Shown here: positions 37,241 to 47,761 of the stretch, in pieces
Position numbering within the stretch: position 1 is the first letter of the stretch
Layout of the letters: every line of letters begins with the position of its first letter
Source: VRUE01 sp963695835
GTDB lineage: Bacteria; Actinomycetota; Thermoleophilia; Solirubrobacterales; 70-9
Direction of reading: 5' to 3'
Assembly (NCBI GenBank): GCA_963695835.1
Contig: CAVOHR010000001.1
Span: forward strand, 1,302,001-1,366,000
Length of the DNA: 64,000 nucleotides
The notes under the pieces: generated by a model
Told to the model about the DNA's origin: nothing
The model's database searches: none
What the model saw: the letters and a program-made list of their open reading frames with translations, nothing else
Made by a program: the position numbers and the translations under genes

Positions 37241-39683
37241 ATGGAGGACGACCCGTTCTTCGACAACGAGGGCCTCGAGTACCTGTTCGGCATCGTCACC
37301 GCCGAGGACGGCGAGCCGCGGTTCACCGCGATCTGGGGACGCGACCGCGCCGAGGAGAAGGCCGCCCTGGAGGAGTTCATCGACCTCGTCGGCGAGCGCC
37401 GCCGGCGCTTCCCCGACCTCCACGTCTACCACTACGCCTCCTACGAGGTGACGGCGCTGAAGCGCCTCGCCGGCGCCCACGGCACGCGCGAGGAGGAGCT
37501 CGACCAGCTGCTGCGCGACGAGGTCTTCGTCGACCTCTACAAGGTCGTCGGGGAGTCGATGCTGATCTCCCAGCCCAGCTACTCGATCAAGAAGGTCGAG
37601 GCCTTCTACATGGAGCAGCGCGACACCGCGGTCAGCGACGGCGGCGACTCGATCGTCATGTTCGAGCAGTGGCTGGAGAAGGGCGAGAAGGCGGTCCTCG
37701 ACGAGATAGCCGCCTACAACCGCGACGACTGCGTCTCCACCCTGAAGCTGCGCGACTGGCTGCTGGAGCGGCGCGCGGAGGCCGAGCGCCAGTTTGAGGG
37801 CACGGAGGAGGCGCGCCGGCTGACCTGGTTCGAGCCGCAGCCCCAGGAGCGCGGCGAAGAGTCGCTGGCGCTGCGGGAGGACAACGAGGCGCTGATGCGG
37901 GCGCTGCTCGACGGCCTGCCCGCCGAGGTATCCGGGTGGGGGCCCGACGAGCGGGCCCGCCGGCTGGTGGTCCAGCTGCTCGAGTACCACCACCGCGAGG
38001 CGCGCCCGGTCTGGTGGGCCTTCTTCGACCGGGTCGAGGCCGAGCCGGCGGACCTCAAGGAGGACGCCGAGGCGATCGCGATGATCACCGCCGACGAGGC
38101 GCCGCCGCGCGAGGAGAAGCGCTCCCTCGTTCACCGCCTCAGCTTCCCGCCGCAGGAGACGAAGCTGGGGCGGGGGGCGAAGGTGTTCGGCGCCCCCGAC
38201 GGGGAGCGGGCCGGGGAGATCGTCGCGATCGACCACGCCGCCGGCCGGCTGGAGCTGAAGCGCGGCCCGAGCCTGGCGGAGCGGCCGATCCCGGCGGCGC
38301 TGATCCCCGGCGGCCCCTACGGCACCGGTGAGCAGCAGGCCGCCCTGCGCCGCCTCGCGGCGACGCTGCTCGGGGACGGCGAGGGCCCCGCCGCCCACGC
38401 CGCCGCCCGCCAGATCCTCCGCCGCGAGCCGCCCCGGCTGCACGACCGCGAGCCGGGCGAGCCGATCGACCACGACGGGATGGAGCTGGAGGAGCTGAAG
38501 GAGATCGTCGCCTTGCTGGAGGAGAGCCACCTCTTCGTCCAGGGCCCGCCCGGGTCGGGCAAGACCTGGACCGGGGCGCGGCTGATCGTCGACCTGATCG
38601 GGCGCGGCAGGCGCGTCGGCGTCACCTCGACCAGCCACAAGGTGATCCACAACCTGTTGGGTGAGGTGGAGGAGGTCGCCGCGCGGCAGGGGGTCGAGTT
38701 CCGCGGCCTCAAGAAGTCCTCGTCCGGCAACCCCGAGTCGGAGTTCGACTCGGTGCACGGCCTGATCGAGTCGGTCGGCGACAACGGCGCCCTCAGCGAT
38801 CCCGAGGTGGCGCTGAGCGCCGGCACCGCCTGGCACTACTGCCGCGAGGACACCGCGCCGCTCGACTACCTGTTCATCGACGAGGCGGGCCAGGTCTCGC
38901 TGGCCGACGCCCTGGCGCTCGCCACCGCCGCCCGCAACGTCGTCCTGCTCGGCGACCCCCAGCAGCTTCCCCAGGTCTCCCAGGGGGCGCACCCGGAGGG
39001 GTCGTCGCTATCGGTGCTGGAGCACCTGCTGGGCGACGATCAGACGGTCGACGTCGCGCACGGCATCTTCCTGGGCAAGACCCTGGCGCCTGCACCCGCA
39101 GATCGGCACCTTCGTCTCGGAGCTGATGTACGAAGGGCGGCTGGGTTCGGCGCCGGGGCGGGAGCGCCAGCGGATCGAGGCCGGGGGAGGGCTGAGTGGC
39201 GCCGGCCTGCGCTGGCTGCCGGTCGAGCACGAGGGCCGCTCCCAGTCCTCGCCCGAGGAGGCGGCCGCGATCGCGGCCGCGATCGAGCCCCTGCTCGCCG
39301 GCGCCACCTACACCGACGCCGACGGCGCCGTCCACCCGCTGCGCCCCGAGGACATCCTCGTCCTGACCCCCTACAACGCCCAGGTCCGCTGCCTCCAGGA
39401 CCACCTCCCCGCCGGCATCCGAGTCGGCACCGTCGACAAGTTCCAGGGCCAGGAGGCCCAGGTCGCCTTCTTCTCCATGGCCACCTCCAGCGGCGAGCAG
39501 ATCCCCCGCAACGTCGAGTTCCTCTTCTCCCGCAACCGCCTAAACGTCGCCATCTCCCGGGCGCGGTGTCTCGCAGTGCTCGTCTGCAGCCCGCGCCTGC
39601 TCGACATCCACGCGAAGTCGGTTGAGCAGATGCGGCTGGTCAATGCGTTGTGTAGGTTCGCGGAGGTGGCAAATACGAGTTGA
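37241..39683 (+). pseudogene. TM0106-type RecB-like nuclease/helicase, 5'-truncated and frameshifted
   Basis: The nuclease part begins mid-domain (PAPGDVFFDMEDDPFFDNEG, VYHYASYEVTALKRLAG, AAYNRDDCVSTLKLRDWL). The helicase follows: Walker A GPPGSGKTWTG (~440), LDYLFIDEAGQVSLADALAL and GDPQQLPQV. After GIFLGKT an extra C near 39082 shifts the frame; the remainder (WRLHPQIGTFVSELMYEG, VGTVDKFQGQEAQVAFFSMA, RNRLNVAISRAR) continues in another frame to 39683. The N-terminal ~200 residues of the family are missing, with stops upstream. Intact relatives are UPF1-like superfamily 1 helicases fused to a nuclease. Confidence 0.8.
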
Positions 39684-40178
39684 TCAAAGCTGAAGGTGAC
39701 CCGGGTGAGGATCTGCGGTCGTTCCTGGCGGAGAGGGCCTTATCTCAGGTCGGTTGTTCGACGGCTATCAGTCAGAGACGGACTTGACAAGTATGCAAAA
39801 CTTGGCGCGGCTCGTTGTTTGAGCCATCGTTTCGGAGATATAGGTCGAGTCACGGCGTCCGGCGGTCAACCGAAGCCCAAAGGACGAACTTCTCGATCTA
39901 GCCAGGCAATGGTCCAAGCGACAAACCGAATGGCTCACGCCTCGACTGCGGTTGGGGATCAGCCACCGGGTGTCGGTCCCGTGCTCATCGTGCGGCTGTC
40001 ACCTGAACAGAAAAGTCAGGGGCATTCCGCCCGAAAATCACAGGCACGAGATCAACGAGACACCCGAAATAGTCACCTAAGAACTTCACGGATGAGCCGC
40101 GTGGCGTTGCCCTCGCGCCTGAAGTCTGCGGAGCGTTCAGGTTTCCGTTGCGCCGTGCAGATTGGAGCACCGGTCCAT
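39684..40178 (+). other. Gene-poor spacer before the large unknown gene
   Basis: 495 bp. It is open in the frame of the next gene, but composition is non-coding (many Arg/Ser, no GC3 bias) and GC is lower. I see no RNA gene; TTGGAGC at ~40162 is the best ribosome binding site for 40179. Confidence 0.4.
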
Positions 40179-42212
40179 ATGGATCTTTCATCGGTAAATC
40201 CCAACGCCCATAACGATCAGGAGCAGTTTCCCGTAGGCAAGGGCAGCTTCGTCCGCATCGCGATGGTCGCGAAGGCACAGTCGGTCACGGCTGTCTCGCG
40301 TCGGCTGCAGCGGGGCGTCGAAGTCTACGACGGTGTGACGCTGGAGCTGCCTCAGGCTGAGGCAAACGCCGTCGCCAGCGCGGTGGTCGACCCGAGCCAG
40401 TTGCGCAACGACCTCGAGCGCAAGCGTGTGTCCGAGCATCGCACGCCGTCCGGCTACACGCTGATCTCGGTGGAGGCGCGTGTCTGGACGGCGGCCGTGT
40501 CGCCCGATGGCGCGAACGGTCGCGGTCGCCTAGAGGTTAAGCTCGGCGGCGGGACTGTCTGGCCGTTGCCGGAGGAGGTCGAAGCAATTCCGTCGATGCG
40601 CTACCGCACCCGTGATGTCGAACACTTGCGTGAGGCAGTTCGTGACAACGCAAAGCGCATCGTGAGCCTGGATCTGCGTCAGTTGATCAGGGAGCACCCT
40701 GGCGGGGTCTGGAACCCGATCTACCTCGTTCCTGCCGCAGCCATCGAGGAGGACGCCGACGGTGACGAGGTCGAGGCATGTGGGTTCGTCCATACCGCGG
40801 AGGGTTCTACGCGCTTGGTGACGTGTCTGGAGGGGCTCGGCGTCGAGTCCGATGTCGCCCTGAAGTTCGCGGGTTCGCAGACGGACCTGGTGCGCCGCGC
40901 ACGCGCGGGTGTCGCCAGTCGCATCTCGGTCCAGCCGGGCAATGACGATGTGCGCCACGCGGCCAAGGTGCTGACGATGCCGGCGCACATCATCATTGGG
41001 GTGCTGGACGAGAGGCACGAGGTGTCAGAGCGTTCGTTCCCGCAAGTGATCTCGGAGTTCGTGGAGAGCATTCACGAGCAGCCTCGCCCATGGAATCCGA
41101 TCGCCCAGAGCGGCGTGCGCGGCGAGCGCTTGGTGACCGATCTGGCCGCGGCGAGTTTCCTCACGAAGGAGCAGGCCAACGACATCGTCGGTCGGGACGA
41201 GTACCACGAGATCACCAATAGCCCGAATGTGATCGCCGGGCGTCTCCTGCGTGCGGCGAGCCATACCGATGCGAAGCCCGTCGTTCGCAAGGCTGTTCTC
41301 GAGGATCCGGCTAGGCAGCACCTGACCAAGAAGCGCTATGCGCAGACGGTCGGGTCGTTGTTGCTGCCGATCTACCAGGACGCCGAGAAGCGGCACAAGA
41401 CGATGGTGCCTGCCCTGACCAACGAGTTCCAGCCGCCGGCGATCGAGGACTCGGCGTGGTCGATCCGCGAAGACGTCGACATCCCGACGCTTCTCGAGGA
41501 GGCGTTGGCGGCGCTGGAGGCGAACGGTCCCGCGTGGTCGAACGCGAGTCGCGAGTTGGTGGCACGCGGCATCGCGGCTCTGACCGCACTTGGACTGGTC
41601 TATTCCGACCAGGGCAGTGCCGTCAATGATCAGGCGTGGCTGCGCGGCACGGTAGCCAGGGTCGTCAACAATCTGGCGCTGTGCGCCGGCGGCCTCAAGA
41701 CGATCGCCGAGGCGGTGGAGTTCATGGAGGGGCGCCAAGATCTGCCGCCACTGCTGTACGACGCCGACGGTCAGCCTGCGCTCAGCGACGGCGATGAGGT
41801 GCGCCTGGTCGCCGAGCAGGGCGCGAACATCAAGCTTCGCGCGCTGGCGTTTCGCGACGCCAAGCCGGATGATCACGATGCGGATGACGAGGACGCTTCG
41901 CCGTACGACCGTTTCATCGGCCTGCAGAACCAGGCAGCCTCGGCCCTCGCGGAGTTGGACGCTCTCGTCGAGGGTCTCTATGAGATGCGCGACGACGCCG
42001 ATCAGGTCCTAATCAATCGCCACGGCCTGCGCCGCGACATCATGGGTGGCCTGCCGGAGACGATCATCAAGATCCGCGACAACGTCTTTGTCGCGTTCGA
42101 GGACGAGACCGAGCCCCTCGACGATCCCACTGACGAAACGCAGACGATGGAGGCGATCGAGTCCGCGTTTGACGGTCTTGAGCCGATCGACGATCACGCC
42201 GAAGCCGCGTAG
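40179..42212 (+). CDS. Large protein of unknown function
   Basis: 677 aa from ATG 40179 (GGAG 12 nt upstream). Mixed alpha/beta N-half (FVRIAMVAKAQSVTAVSRRL, DLRQLIREHPGGVWNPIYLV, FAGSQTDLVRRARAGVASRI, LTMPAHIIIGVLDE), and a helical C-half ending in a strongly acidic tail. No Walker, nuclease or membrane motif is seen. Its GC is lower than the core genes and it is flanked by a broken helicase and restriction genes, suggesting a transferred defence-related gene; function cannot be read. A hairpin follows its stop. Confidence 0.75.
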   Translation: MDLSSVNPNAHNDQEQFPVGKGSFVRIAMVAKAQSVTAVSRRLQRGVEVYDGVTLELPQAEANAVASAVVDPSQLRNDLERKRVSEHRTPSGYTLISVEARVWTAAVSPDGANGRGRLEVKLGGGTVWPLPEEVEAIPSMRYRTRDVEHLREAVRDNAKRIVSLDLRQLIREHPGGVWNPIYLVPAAAIEEDADGDEVEACGFVHTAEGSTRLVTCLEGLGVESDVALKFAGSQTDLVRRARAGVASRISVQPGNDDVRHAAKVLTMPAHIIIGVLDERHEVSERSFPQVISEFVESIHEQPRPWNPIAQSGVRGERLVTDLAAASFLTKEQANDIVGRDEYHEITNSPNVIAGRLLRAASHTDAKPVVRKAVLEDPARQHLTKKRYAQTVGSLLLPIYQDAEKRHKTMVPALTNEFQPPAIEDSAWSIREDVDIPTLLEEALAALEANGPAWSNASRELVARGIAALTALGLVYSDQGSAVNDQAWLRGTVARVVNNLALCAGGLKTIAEAVEFMEGRQDLPPLLYDADGQPALSDGDEVRLVAEQGANIKLRALAFRDAKPDDHDADDEDASPYDRFIGLQNQAASALAELDALVEGLYEMRDDADQVLINRHGLRRDIMGGLPETIIKIRDNVFVAFEDETEPLDDPTDETQTMEAIESAFDGLEPIDDHAEAA

Positions 42213-42220
42213 CGAGCACC

Positions 42221-42256
42221 GGGTGGTCTGCCGGGGCCTGCTCCGGCTGACCACCC
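42221..42256 (+). terminator. Hairpin after the 677-aa gene
   Basis: GGGTGGTC...GACCACCC with inner GCCGG/CCGGC pairs, 8 bp after the stop codon. No T-run. Confidence 0.5.
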
Positions 42257-42677
<421 letters not shown>

Positions 42678-42704
42678 TCGACCCCCGTTCCCCCTTGAGT
42701 AGCT

Positions 42705-43706
42705 ATGGGCCCTTTGCCTCGGCAGCGGCTCGCTCCGAGCCGTCGGTTAGCCTCGCCCTGCGGGCGGGACGTCCGCTTGCGACTTGTGGATGCGACGGAG
42801 CTATTTGGCGGAATCGAGGCGATCCCGGGCAGCAAGGATGCGGGGTCGGCCGACGGCATGCCGGAAAGCTGGCTGCTCAACGGAATCGAGTTCGGTCGGG
42901 CGGGGAACGCTGAGGAACGCAAGTTGCGCGCAACCTGGAAGCGGCGCCAGAGCGGCGGCGCCGCGCCGCTGCTGCTGATCTCCGACGACCCCGACGGGGA
43001 GGGGCACGTGCGGGTGCTCGGTCCGCAGCGGGATGGGCCGCTGCGCCGCATCCGTGCCGAGGCGCTGCTCGGCCTGGTCGAGGAGGTTGCCGGCCTTGGC
43101 AGGGTCGAGGCGATCCGCTCGCTCGCCGGCGAGCTCGAGCGGCTCGACGCCGAAGGCGTCCCGGGTCTGATCGTCCGCGGGCTCGGCACCAAACACCTCT
43201 ACCGCAGCCGGCTACACGACAGGGAGGACCGCTGGGCGGAGCTGGCCGGCCTCGCTGAGAAGGTCCCCACGACCGGCTGGCGGGAGGCGCTGGAGGCGCT
43301 CGGATACGAGGTGGAGGAGCTGCCGAAACGGGGCTACCGCGCGAAGGCGGCAGGGAGACCGGTGCTGGTCGTCCACCCCCACCGCTCCGCCGAGGAGTTC
43401 GCCCGCCTCGACGAGGCAGGGCGCCTTCCCGAGGGGGCCCTGCTCGCCGCCTGCGAAGCACACAACACCGCCTACGGGATGCTTGCCGCCGGCCCCCGTA
43501 TGCGGCTTCTGCGAGCTGCCGGCGACGACGGTGGCGCCGCTACCACCTACCTGGAGCTGGACGCCGCCAAGCTGGAGCCCGCCGATCGCCCCTTGCTCGG
43601 CCTGCTTGCTCCCGCCTACCTCGCCGAGGGCGGCTTCGAGGAGGTGCTGTGCGAGGCGCGCGACCTCCTCGAATGCCAGCACCGAGGAGGTATCCCGACG
43701 AGTTGA
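42705..43706 (+). pseudogene. N-terminal fragment of Eco57I/type IIG-like restriction-modification protein
   Basis: 333 aa. The conserved-looking part runs from LVDATELFGGIEAIPGSKDA through GMPESWLLNGIEF, RKLRATWKRRQSG, VRGLGTKHLYRSRL to TTYLELDAAKLEPADRPLLG and LAPAYLAEGGFEEVL, similar to the N-terminal region of large Eco57I-type enzymes. It stops (43706) before any methyltransferase NPPY motif, so only about a quarter to a third of the usual protein remains. The 5' end lies just after the poly-G tract. Could also be an independent small gene. Confidence 0.5.
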
Positions 43707-43841
43707 GGGAGGCGGCGTCCCTCTGGCGCTTGAATCGGACCCCCGGTTACCCAGGTCGCCAAGGGACTTGGATCTAGCGCGGATCGCTGCGCGATAAGCC
43801 GTGCTGCCGAAGCCGCCGCGGCAGGTCATATCGTAGGCGTC

Positions 43842-44918
43842 GTGGCTGACTACACGCTCATCGACCTGTTTGCGGGATGTGGAGGGATGACCCGGGGGTT
43901 CCTCGACAGCAAACGGTTCCGCTCGGTCTTCGCCTTGGAGTGCGACACCGATGCCGCGGAGACGTACCGCCTCAACTTTGGCGGGCACGTCGCTGAGGCT
44001 CTGATCGAGGACATCGTGGGATTCCCGAGTGTAGATGTCGTGATCGGCGGCCCACCCTGCCAGGGTTTTTCGCCCCTGAATCGAGACACGGTCGGATTTG
44101 AGCGCCGTGGGCTGTGGCGAGAGTACCTGCGGGCGCTTGAGCAGGCGGAGCCGCAGGCATTCGTGATGGAGAACGTGCCCGAGTTATTGCGTTCGGCGGA
44201 GTATGCCGAGTTCAAACGGCGGGCCGAGCGGCTCGGATTTGAGGTCGATGAGAGAATTTTGAATGCCGCCGACTATGGGGTCCCGCAGCGACGTCGGCGT
44301 GCGATCGCGATCGGCGTGCGATCGGGACCAGTCCCCTGGCCCGAACGGACCCACGCCGACCTCAATGCGGTGAATCCAGGTCCGAAAAGGCCCTGGGTCA
44401 CCTTTCGCCAGGCGGTTGAGGGGTTGTCTCTGCGCCCCGACGGCAAGGCTTGGCACCGGCGGCGTAATCCACGGCCCGAGAGCGTTCGCCGGTACAAGGC
44501 GGTGCCGCGCGACGGCGGCAACAGGTTCGCCATGCAACGCAACCTCGATCGGGCTGGCCTGGGGCATCTGGTGCCACGCTGTTGGCGCGAGAAGACGACT
44601 GGCACCACTGATGTCTTTGGGAGGCTGTGGTGGGACCGGCCTGCCTATACGATCCGTACCGAGTTCTACAAGCCCGAGAAAGGGCGCTATCTACACCCAT
44701 CGGCTCACAGGCCGATCACCGTCCGGGAGGCCGCACGTTGCATGGGTTTCTCCGATGACTTCATCTTCCCCGAGCACCAGGCGATGACCAGTGTCGCCCG
44801 TCAGATCGGAAATGCCGTGCCCCCCCCTCTCGCACGACGGATCGCCGAAAGCTTGGCCCAGGCGATGGATCAAAGCGACGCGGACAGGCGGACCGCCATC
44901 ACTGCGCTGGCAGCCTAG
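43842..44918 (+). CDS. DNA (cytosine-5-)-methyltransferase of a NaeI-type system
   Basis: 358 aa from GTG 43842. C5-MTase motifs in order: I DLFAGCGGMTRGF, IV GGPPCQGFSPLN with catalytic Cys73, VI FVMENVPELL, VIII GVPQRRRRAIAIG, and X SVARQIGNAVPPPLARRIAE. The target recognition region (~215-300) lies between VIII and IX. It is convergent with and overlaps the NaeI gene by 4 bp. It should protect host sites (GCCGGC if specificity matches NaeI) from the partner nuclease. Confidence 0.92.
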   Translation: MADYTLIDLFAGCGGMTRGFLDSKRFRSVFALECDTDAAETYRLNFGGHVAEALIEDIVGFPSVDVVIGGPPCQGFSPLNRDTVGFERRGLWREYLRALEQAEPQAFVMENVPELLRSAEYAEFKRRAERLGFEVDERILNAADYGVPQRRRRAIAIGVRSGPVPWPERTHADLNAVNPGPKRPWVTFRQAVEGLSLRPDGKAWHRRRNPRPESVRRYKAVPRDGGNRFAMQRNLDRAGLGHLVPRCWREKTTGTTDVFGRLWWDRPAYTIRTEFYKPEKGRYLHPSAHRPITVREAARCMGFSDDFIFPEHQAMTSVARQIGNAVPPPLARRIAESLAQAMDQSDADRRTAITALAA

Positions 44919-45802
44919 TCGAATCCGAGCCGGTGACGGATCGATTCTGGGAGGTTCCGCCGCTTTGTCTCGGGCAAAGCGTCAACCTCCGCTTTCGGAA
45001 TGGACATGAACTCGTCCCGGCCGAGTCGGGGGTACCCGAGTGCCTCGACCACCGGATTGCCGTACTTGGCCGAGAAGATCCGCATGCCCCCGAGCGGATC
45101 TCCGGCCCGGGTATCTGATCGAATACGGCGCAATGGATCCCCAGTGGTGCGCGCAACGGTGGCAACTGCATTCCGGGGGATCGGGGTTCGGGGGAGCAGT
45201 GTGAAGAGTTTCGTGACTCGGGTCTGGATAGTCGGTTCACCCGTCACGGCGATTCGAACCGCGTGGTCCATCTGCTCCACAAAATTGACCGGGAGCGGCG
45301 ATGAGGGGACGAGCAGCGTCATTGCAGCGCGCCCTGCGGCGGACAGCGTCCTCTTGCGGTCGCGATTTTCGCCGGGATTCAAAAGCTCCTCCCGGCATCG
45401 CACGAGGCCAACTTGGAACCGCGATAATCCTTCCAGACCCCCAATGCACAGGCAGAGTTGGCCGATCGCCTCCTGCGGGATCTGCCAGCCGCTGTTCATG
45501 GCCCACTTGATATCTACGGGTTGCCCATCGATATCCAGGTCGAGGATTGTGCCCGGGTCTAGTCCCAGAGATGCGCGGACGACTATCTCGACCTTCGTTC
45601 CGACGTAGGTCTTCTCCGTCTTCGCCAACTGGGCAAGGGACCAACGCCCGGTCCGCGGGCCGTCTAAGACCTCGTCAATCGATTGTCGGATTGCCTGCCC
45701 AAACGACTCGGTGGGATTGATGCCGGATAAGGAGAGAAGCCGGGCTGCTACGGCGCCAGTAAGCGGATCTCGGGTGCTGTCAGCCGTCGCTGGGCGGGAC
45801 AT
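44915..45802 (-). CDS. NaeI-family type II restriction endonuclease
   Basis: 295 aa from ATG 45802. N-terminal region RQSIDEVLDGPRTGRWSLAQ, KTEKTYVGTKVEIVVRASLG, then ILDLDIDGQPVDIKWAMNSG: E72, D88/D90, D97 and K99 fit the catalytic set described for NaeI. WQIPQEAIGQLCLCIGGLE and FQVGLVRCREELLN follow. The C-terminal CAP-like/topoisomerase-like domain has PRNAVATVARTTGDPLRRIR. NaeI needs two GCCGGC sites; specificity here is inferred. It is divergent from vsr by 64 bp. Confidence 0.9.
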   Translation of the reverse strand: MSRPATADSTRDPLTGAVAARLLSLSGINPTESFGQAIRQSIDEVLDGPRTGRWSLAQLAKTEKTYVGTKVEIVVRASLGLDPGTILDLDIDGQPVDIKWAMNSGWQIPQEAIGQLCLCIGGLEGLSRFQVGLVRCREELLNPGENRDRKRTLSAAGRAAMTLLVPSSPLPVNFVEQMDHAVRIAVTGEPTIQTRVTKLFTLLPRTPIPRNAVATVARTTGDPLRRIRSDTRAGDPLGGMRIFSAKYGNPVVEALGYPRLGRDEFMSIPKAEVDALPETKRRNLPESIRHRLGFD

Positions 45803-45866
45803 TCCAGGCTAGAGCTTACGGTCGCGTGTTAGATTCGCGCAGCACGGTCAGCGCTAGGGTGTCGTC

Positions 45867-46316
45867 ATGGGAGGAGAAGGAGGGCCACTTGGCCGCCCTG
45901 AGCCGTCGTCACTCGCTGTCAGCGCTCAGATGTCGCGATTGGGGCAACGCGATACCGGGCCAGAGATCGCCCTGCGCTCAGAGCTTCACCGGCGCGGTCT
46001 ACGATTTCGTGTCCAGAAGGCGCCGGTACCCGAGATTCGCTCGAGAGCCGACATCGTGTTCGGACCGGCGCGAGTCGCGGTCTATGTAGACGGTTGCTTC
46101 TGGCACAGCTGCCCAAGGCACGGCACGAAGCCAAGATCGAACGCCGAGTTCTGGGAGACCAAGCTCGCGAGGAACATGCAGCGTGACGCGGAGACCAACA
46201 GGCGTTTGCGTAATCGCGGCTGGGAAGTCGTGCGGATATGGGAGCACGAGAGCCCTTGCATAGCTGCCGATCGCGTGGAGGGCATAGTCCGCAAGAGGTT
46301 GGCATTTCGTATGTAA
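45867..46316 (+). CDS. vsr: Very short patch repair endonuclease
   Basis: 149 aa. RLGQRDTGPEIALRSELHRR, GLRFRVQKAPVPEIRSRADI with the catalytic Asp, VFGPARVAVYVDGCFWHSCP (zinc Cys/His), FWETKLARNMQRDAETNRRL and GWEVVRIWEHES. It nicks at T:G mismatches from deamination of 5-methylcytosine, matching the adjacent C5 methyltransferase. Confidence 0.92.
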   Translation: MGGEGGPLGRPEPSSLAVSAQMSRLGQRDTGPEIALRSELHRRGLRFRVQKAPVPEIRSRADIVFGPARVAVYVDGCFWHSCPRHGTKPRSNAEFWETKLARNMQRDAETNRRLRNRGWEVVRIWEHESPCIAADRVEGIVRKRLAFRM

Positions 46317-46733
46317 GGTGACGCTGGTTCACCCGTATGTTTAGTGCTTCCAATCGCTGAGTACACCTGCTGCAATCGGATGGACCCCCAGGTTGATCTG
46401 GTCCAGAATCGAGCTGATCTTCACCGTGGTGGCAAACCTAGTTCATCAGGCCGCTGTCACGCTCCGCGCAATCTCGCACAGCTCCGCGGGCAGCGGCGTA
46501 AAGGTTATGACCGGCCTCCGTTCTTCGGTCCAACCTCAGTGAGAGTCACGGGTTCGTATCCACGCCACGCGACCGTGCGCCCCGCTTGCTCCGCCTCGCC
46601 GTACAGCTCGCCTTCGCAGGCGGATGTCGATGACCCGAGGCCGCCCCTCGCTCTGCGTGCGACCGGGGGTGGTCCGGTTTTGACCGGCGTTGACAGCTGG
46701 GCTGCGCCCCTCGATCACCGCCGCCTGAAACCC
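46317..46733. other. Gene-free spacer
   Basis: 417 bp without a supported gene. A GGGTTCGTATCC at ~46551 looks like a tRNA T-arm, but its stem does not pair and no acceptor or anticodon arm is present. Confidence 0.4.
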
Positions 46734-47750
46734 TCAGGCCGCGCGGCGCTCGCGTGCCGCTTCGACCCGCCTCGCCGCGCGTTCAGCCTTCTCGCGGGCG
46801 CCCCGCACTTTTGCCGGGAACCTGACGCCGGCCTGATTGCCGGTTGAGCGCATGGCCCTGGGGGCGACGTCGAGCTGGCTGGTCGCGTTGGTGATCGCCA
46901 GCCGCCCGGGCTCGACGATCTCAAAGAGCTGCTCGTAGCGGCGCTCGACCGTGGGGCCGTTGATCAGGTACGTGACCCGACCCCCTGTGATCTTGTCGAA
47001 GATTTGCAGCCCTTCGAGCTGGTTGCGCCAGTCCTCGGGCCCGCGATAGGTCGAGAGGTCGAGGGCGAAGGTTTCGACCGCCGAGTGCGCCCTCGCCCAT
47101 TTCCCCAGATCTCTGGCGTTGCCGGAGACGATCCACGCGAGCCGTGGGATCGCATGGGCGCCGGCGGCCTGCAGGAGGCGGAAGTAGAGCAGTGAGCGCT
47201 TCGAGTTGATCATGAAATCAGTGTGGGGGCGGGGGGTGTAGGTGGAAAAGGAGGGGGCGACAATCGCCTCGTAGGCGGCCCCCGCGAGCTGCTCGACTAG
47301 CTTCATCCCCCACCCCCAGATCCGCTCGAGGATCTCGTCCTCGTCGAAGAGGATCAGCACCAGCCGCGCCTTGGGCTCGAGGCCGAGCAGCTCTCGCATC
47401 TCCGCAGCGTTGCGGATGCCGTCTCTCCTCAGCACGTCGCGAGCGCGGAGGATGTAGAGGTCCTCGGGAAGGTATCCACGGAAGGCGCGCGCAGCTCGTG
47501 GCTGTGGGATATAGGGGCGGGCCCGCAGGCGAGGCACCGGCAGCGGCACAATGTCCTCGTAGCCGGGGCCGCCGAGCGCCGCGAGTTCCTCAAGGCTGCC
47601 GGGCTTGTCGGGATGGGAGACAGCCGGGCCGCCGGTCACCTTCTCGAGTTCGACGCAGGCGTGGTCGGTCATCGCTGCCGGGCAGCGCTCAAGCAGCGGA
47701 CAGGACGGGCACACCGTGCTCTGGCTAAAAAGGCGCGGCGCGCCGTCCAT
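46734..47750 (-). CDS. DUF4417-like protein with N-terminal Cys cluster
   Basis: 338 aa from ATG 47750. The N-terminus has four Cys in CPSCPLLERCPA...C, possibly metal-binding. The core AAYEAIVAPSFSTYTPRPHT, FMINSKRSLLYFRLLQAAGA, AIPRLAWIVSGNARDLGKWA resembles the DUF4417 pattern (observed in phage and plasmid genes). The basic C-terminus (VRGAREKAERAARRVEAARE) could bind nucleic acid. The preceding gene ends 11 bp upstream, so the two form an operon. Function unknown. Confidence 0.65.
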   Translation of the reverse strand: MDGAPRLFSQSTVCPSCPLLERCPAAMTDHACVELEKVTGGPAVSHPDKPGSLEELAALGGPGYEDIVPLPVPRLRARPYIPQPRAARAFRGYLPEDLYILRARDVLRRDGIRNAAEMRELLGLEPKARLVLILFDEDEILERIWGWGMKLVEQLAGAAYEAIVAPSFSTYTPRPHTDFMINSKRSLLYFRLLQAAGAHAIPRLAWIVSGNARDLGKWARAHSAVETFALDLSTYRGPEDWRNQLEGLQIFDKITGGRVTYLINGPTVERRYEQLFEIVEPGRLAITNATSQLDVAPRAMRSTGNQAGVRFPAKVRGAREKAERAARRVEAARERRAA

Positions 47751-47761
47751 TCACCCCTCCC

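Noticed and set aside
39696..40178. N-terminal extension of the 677-aa protein by 161 residues
   Set aside because: Composition lacks coding bias and there is no ribosome binding site near 39696; GGAG precedes 40179.
46540..46580. tRNA-like T-arm GGGTTCGTATCC
   Set aside because: The T-stem does not pair, position 58 is not A, and no anticodon or acceptor arm is found.
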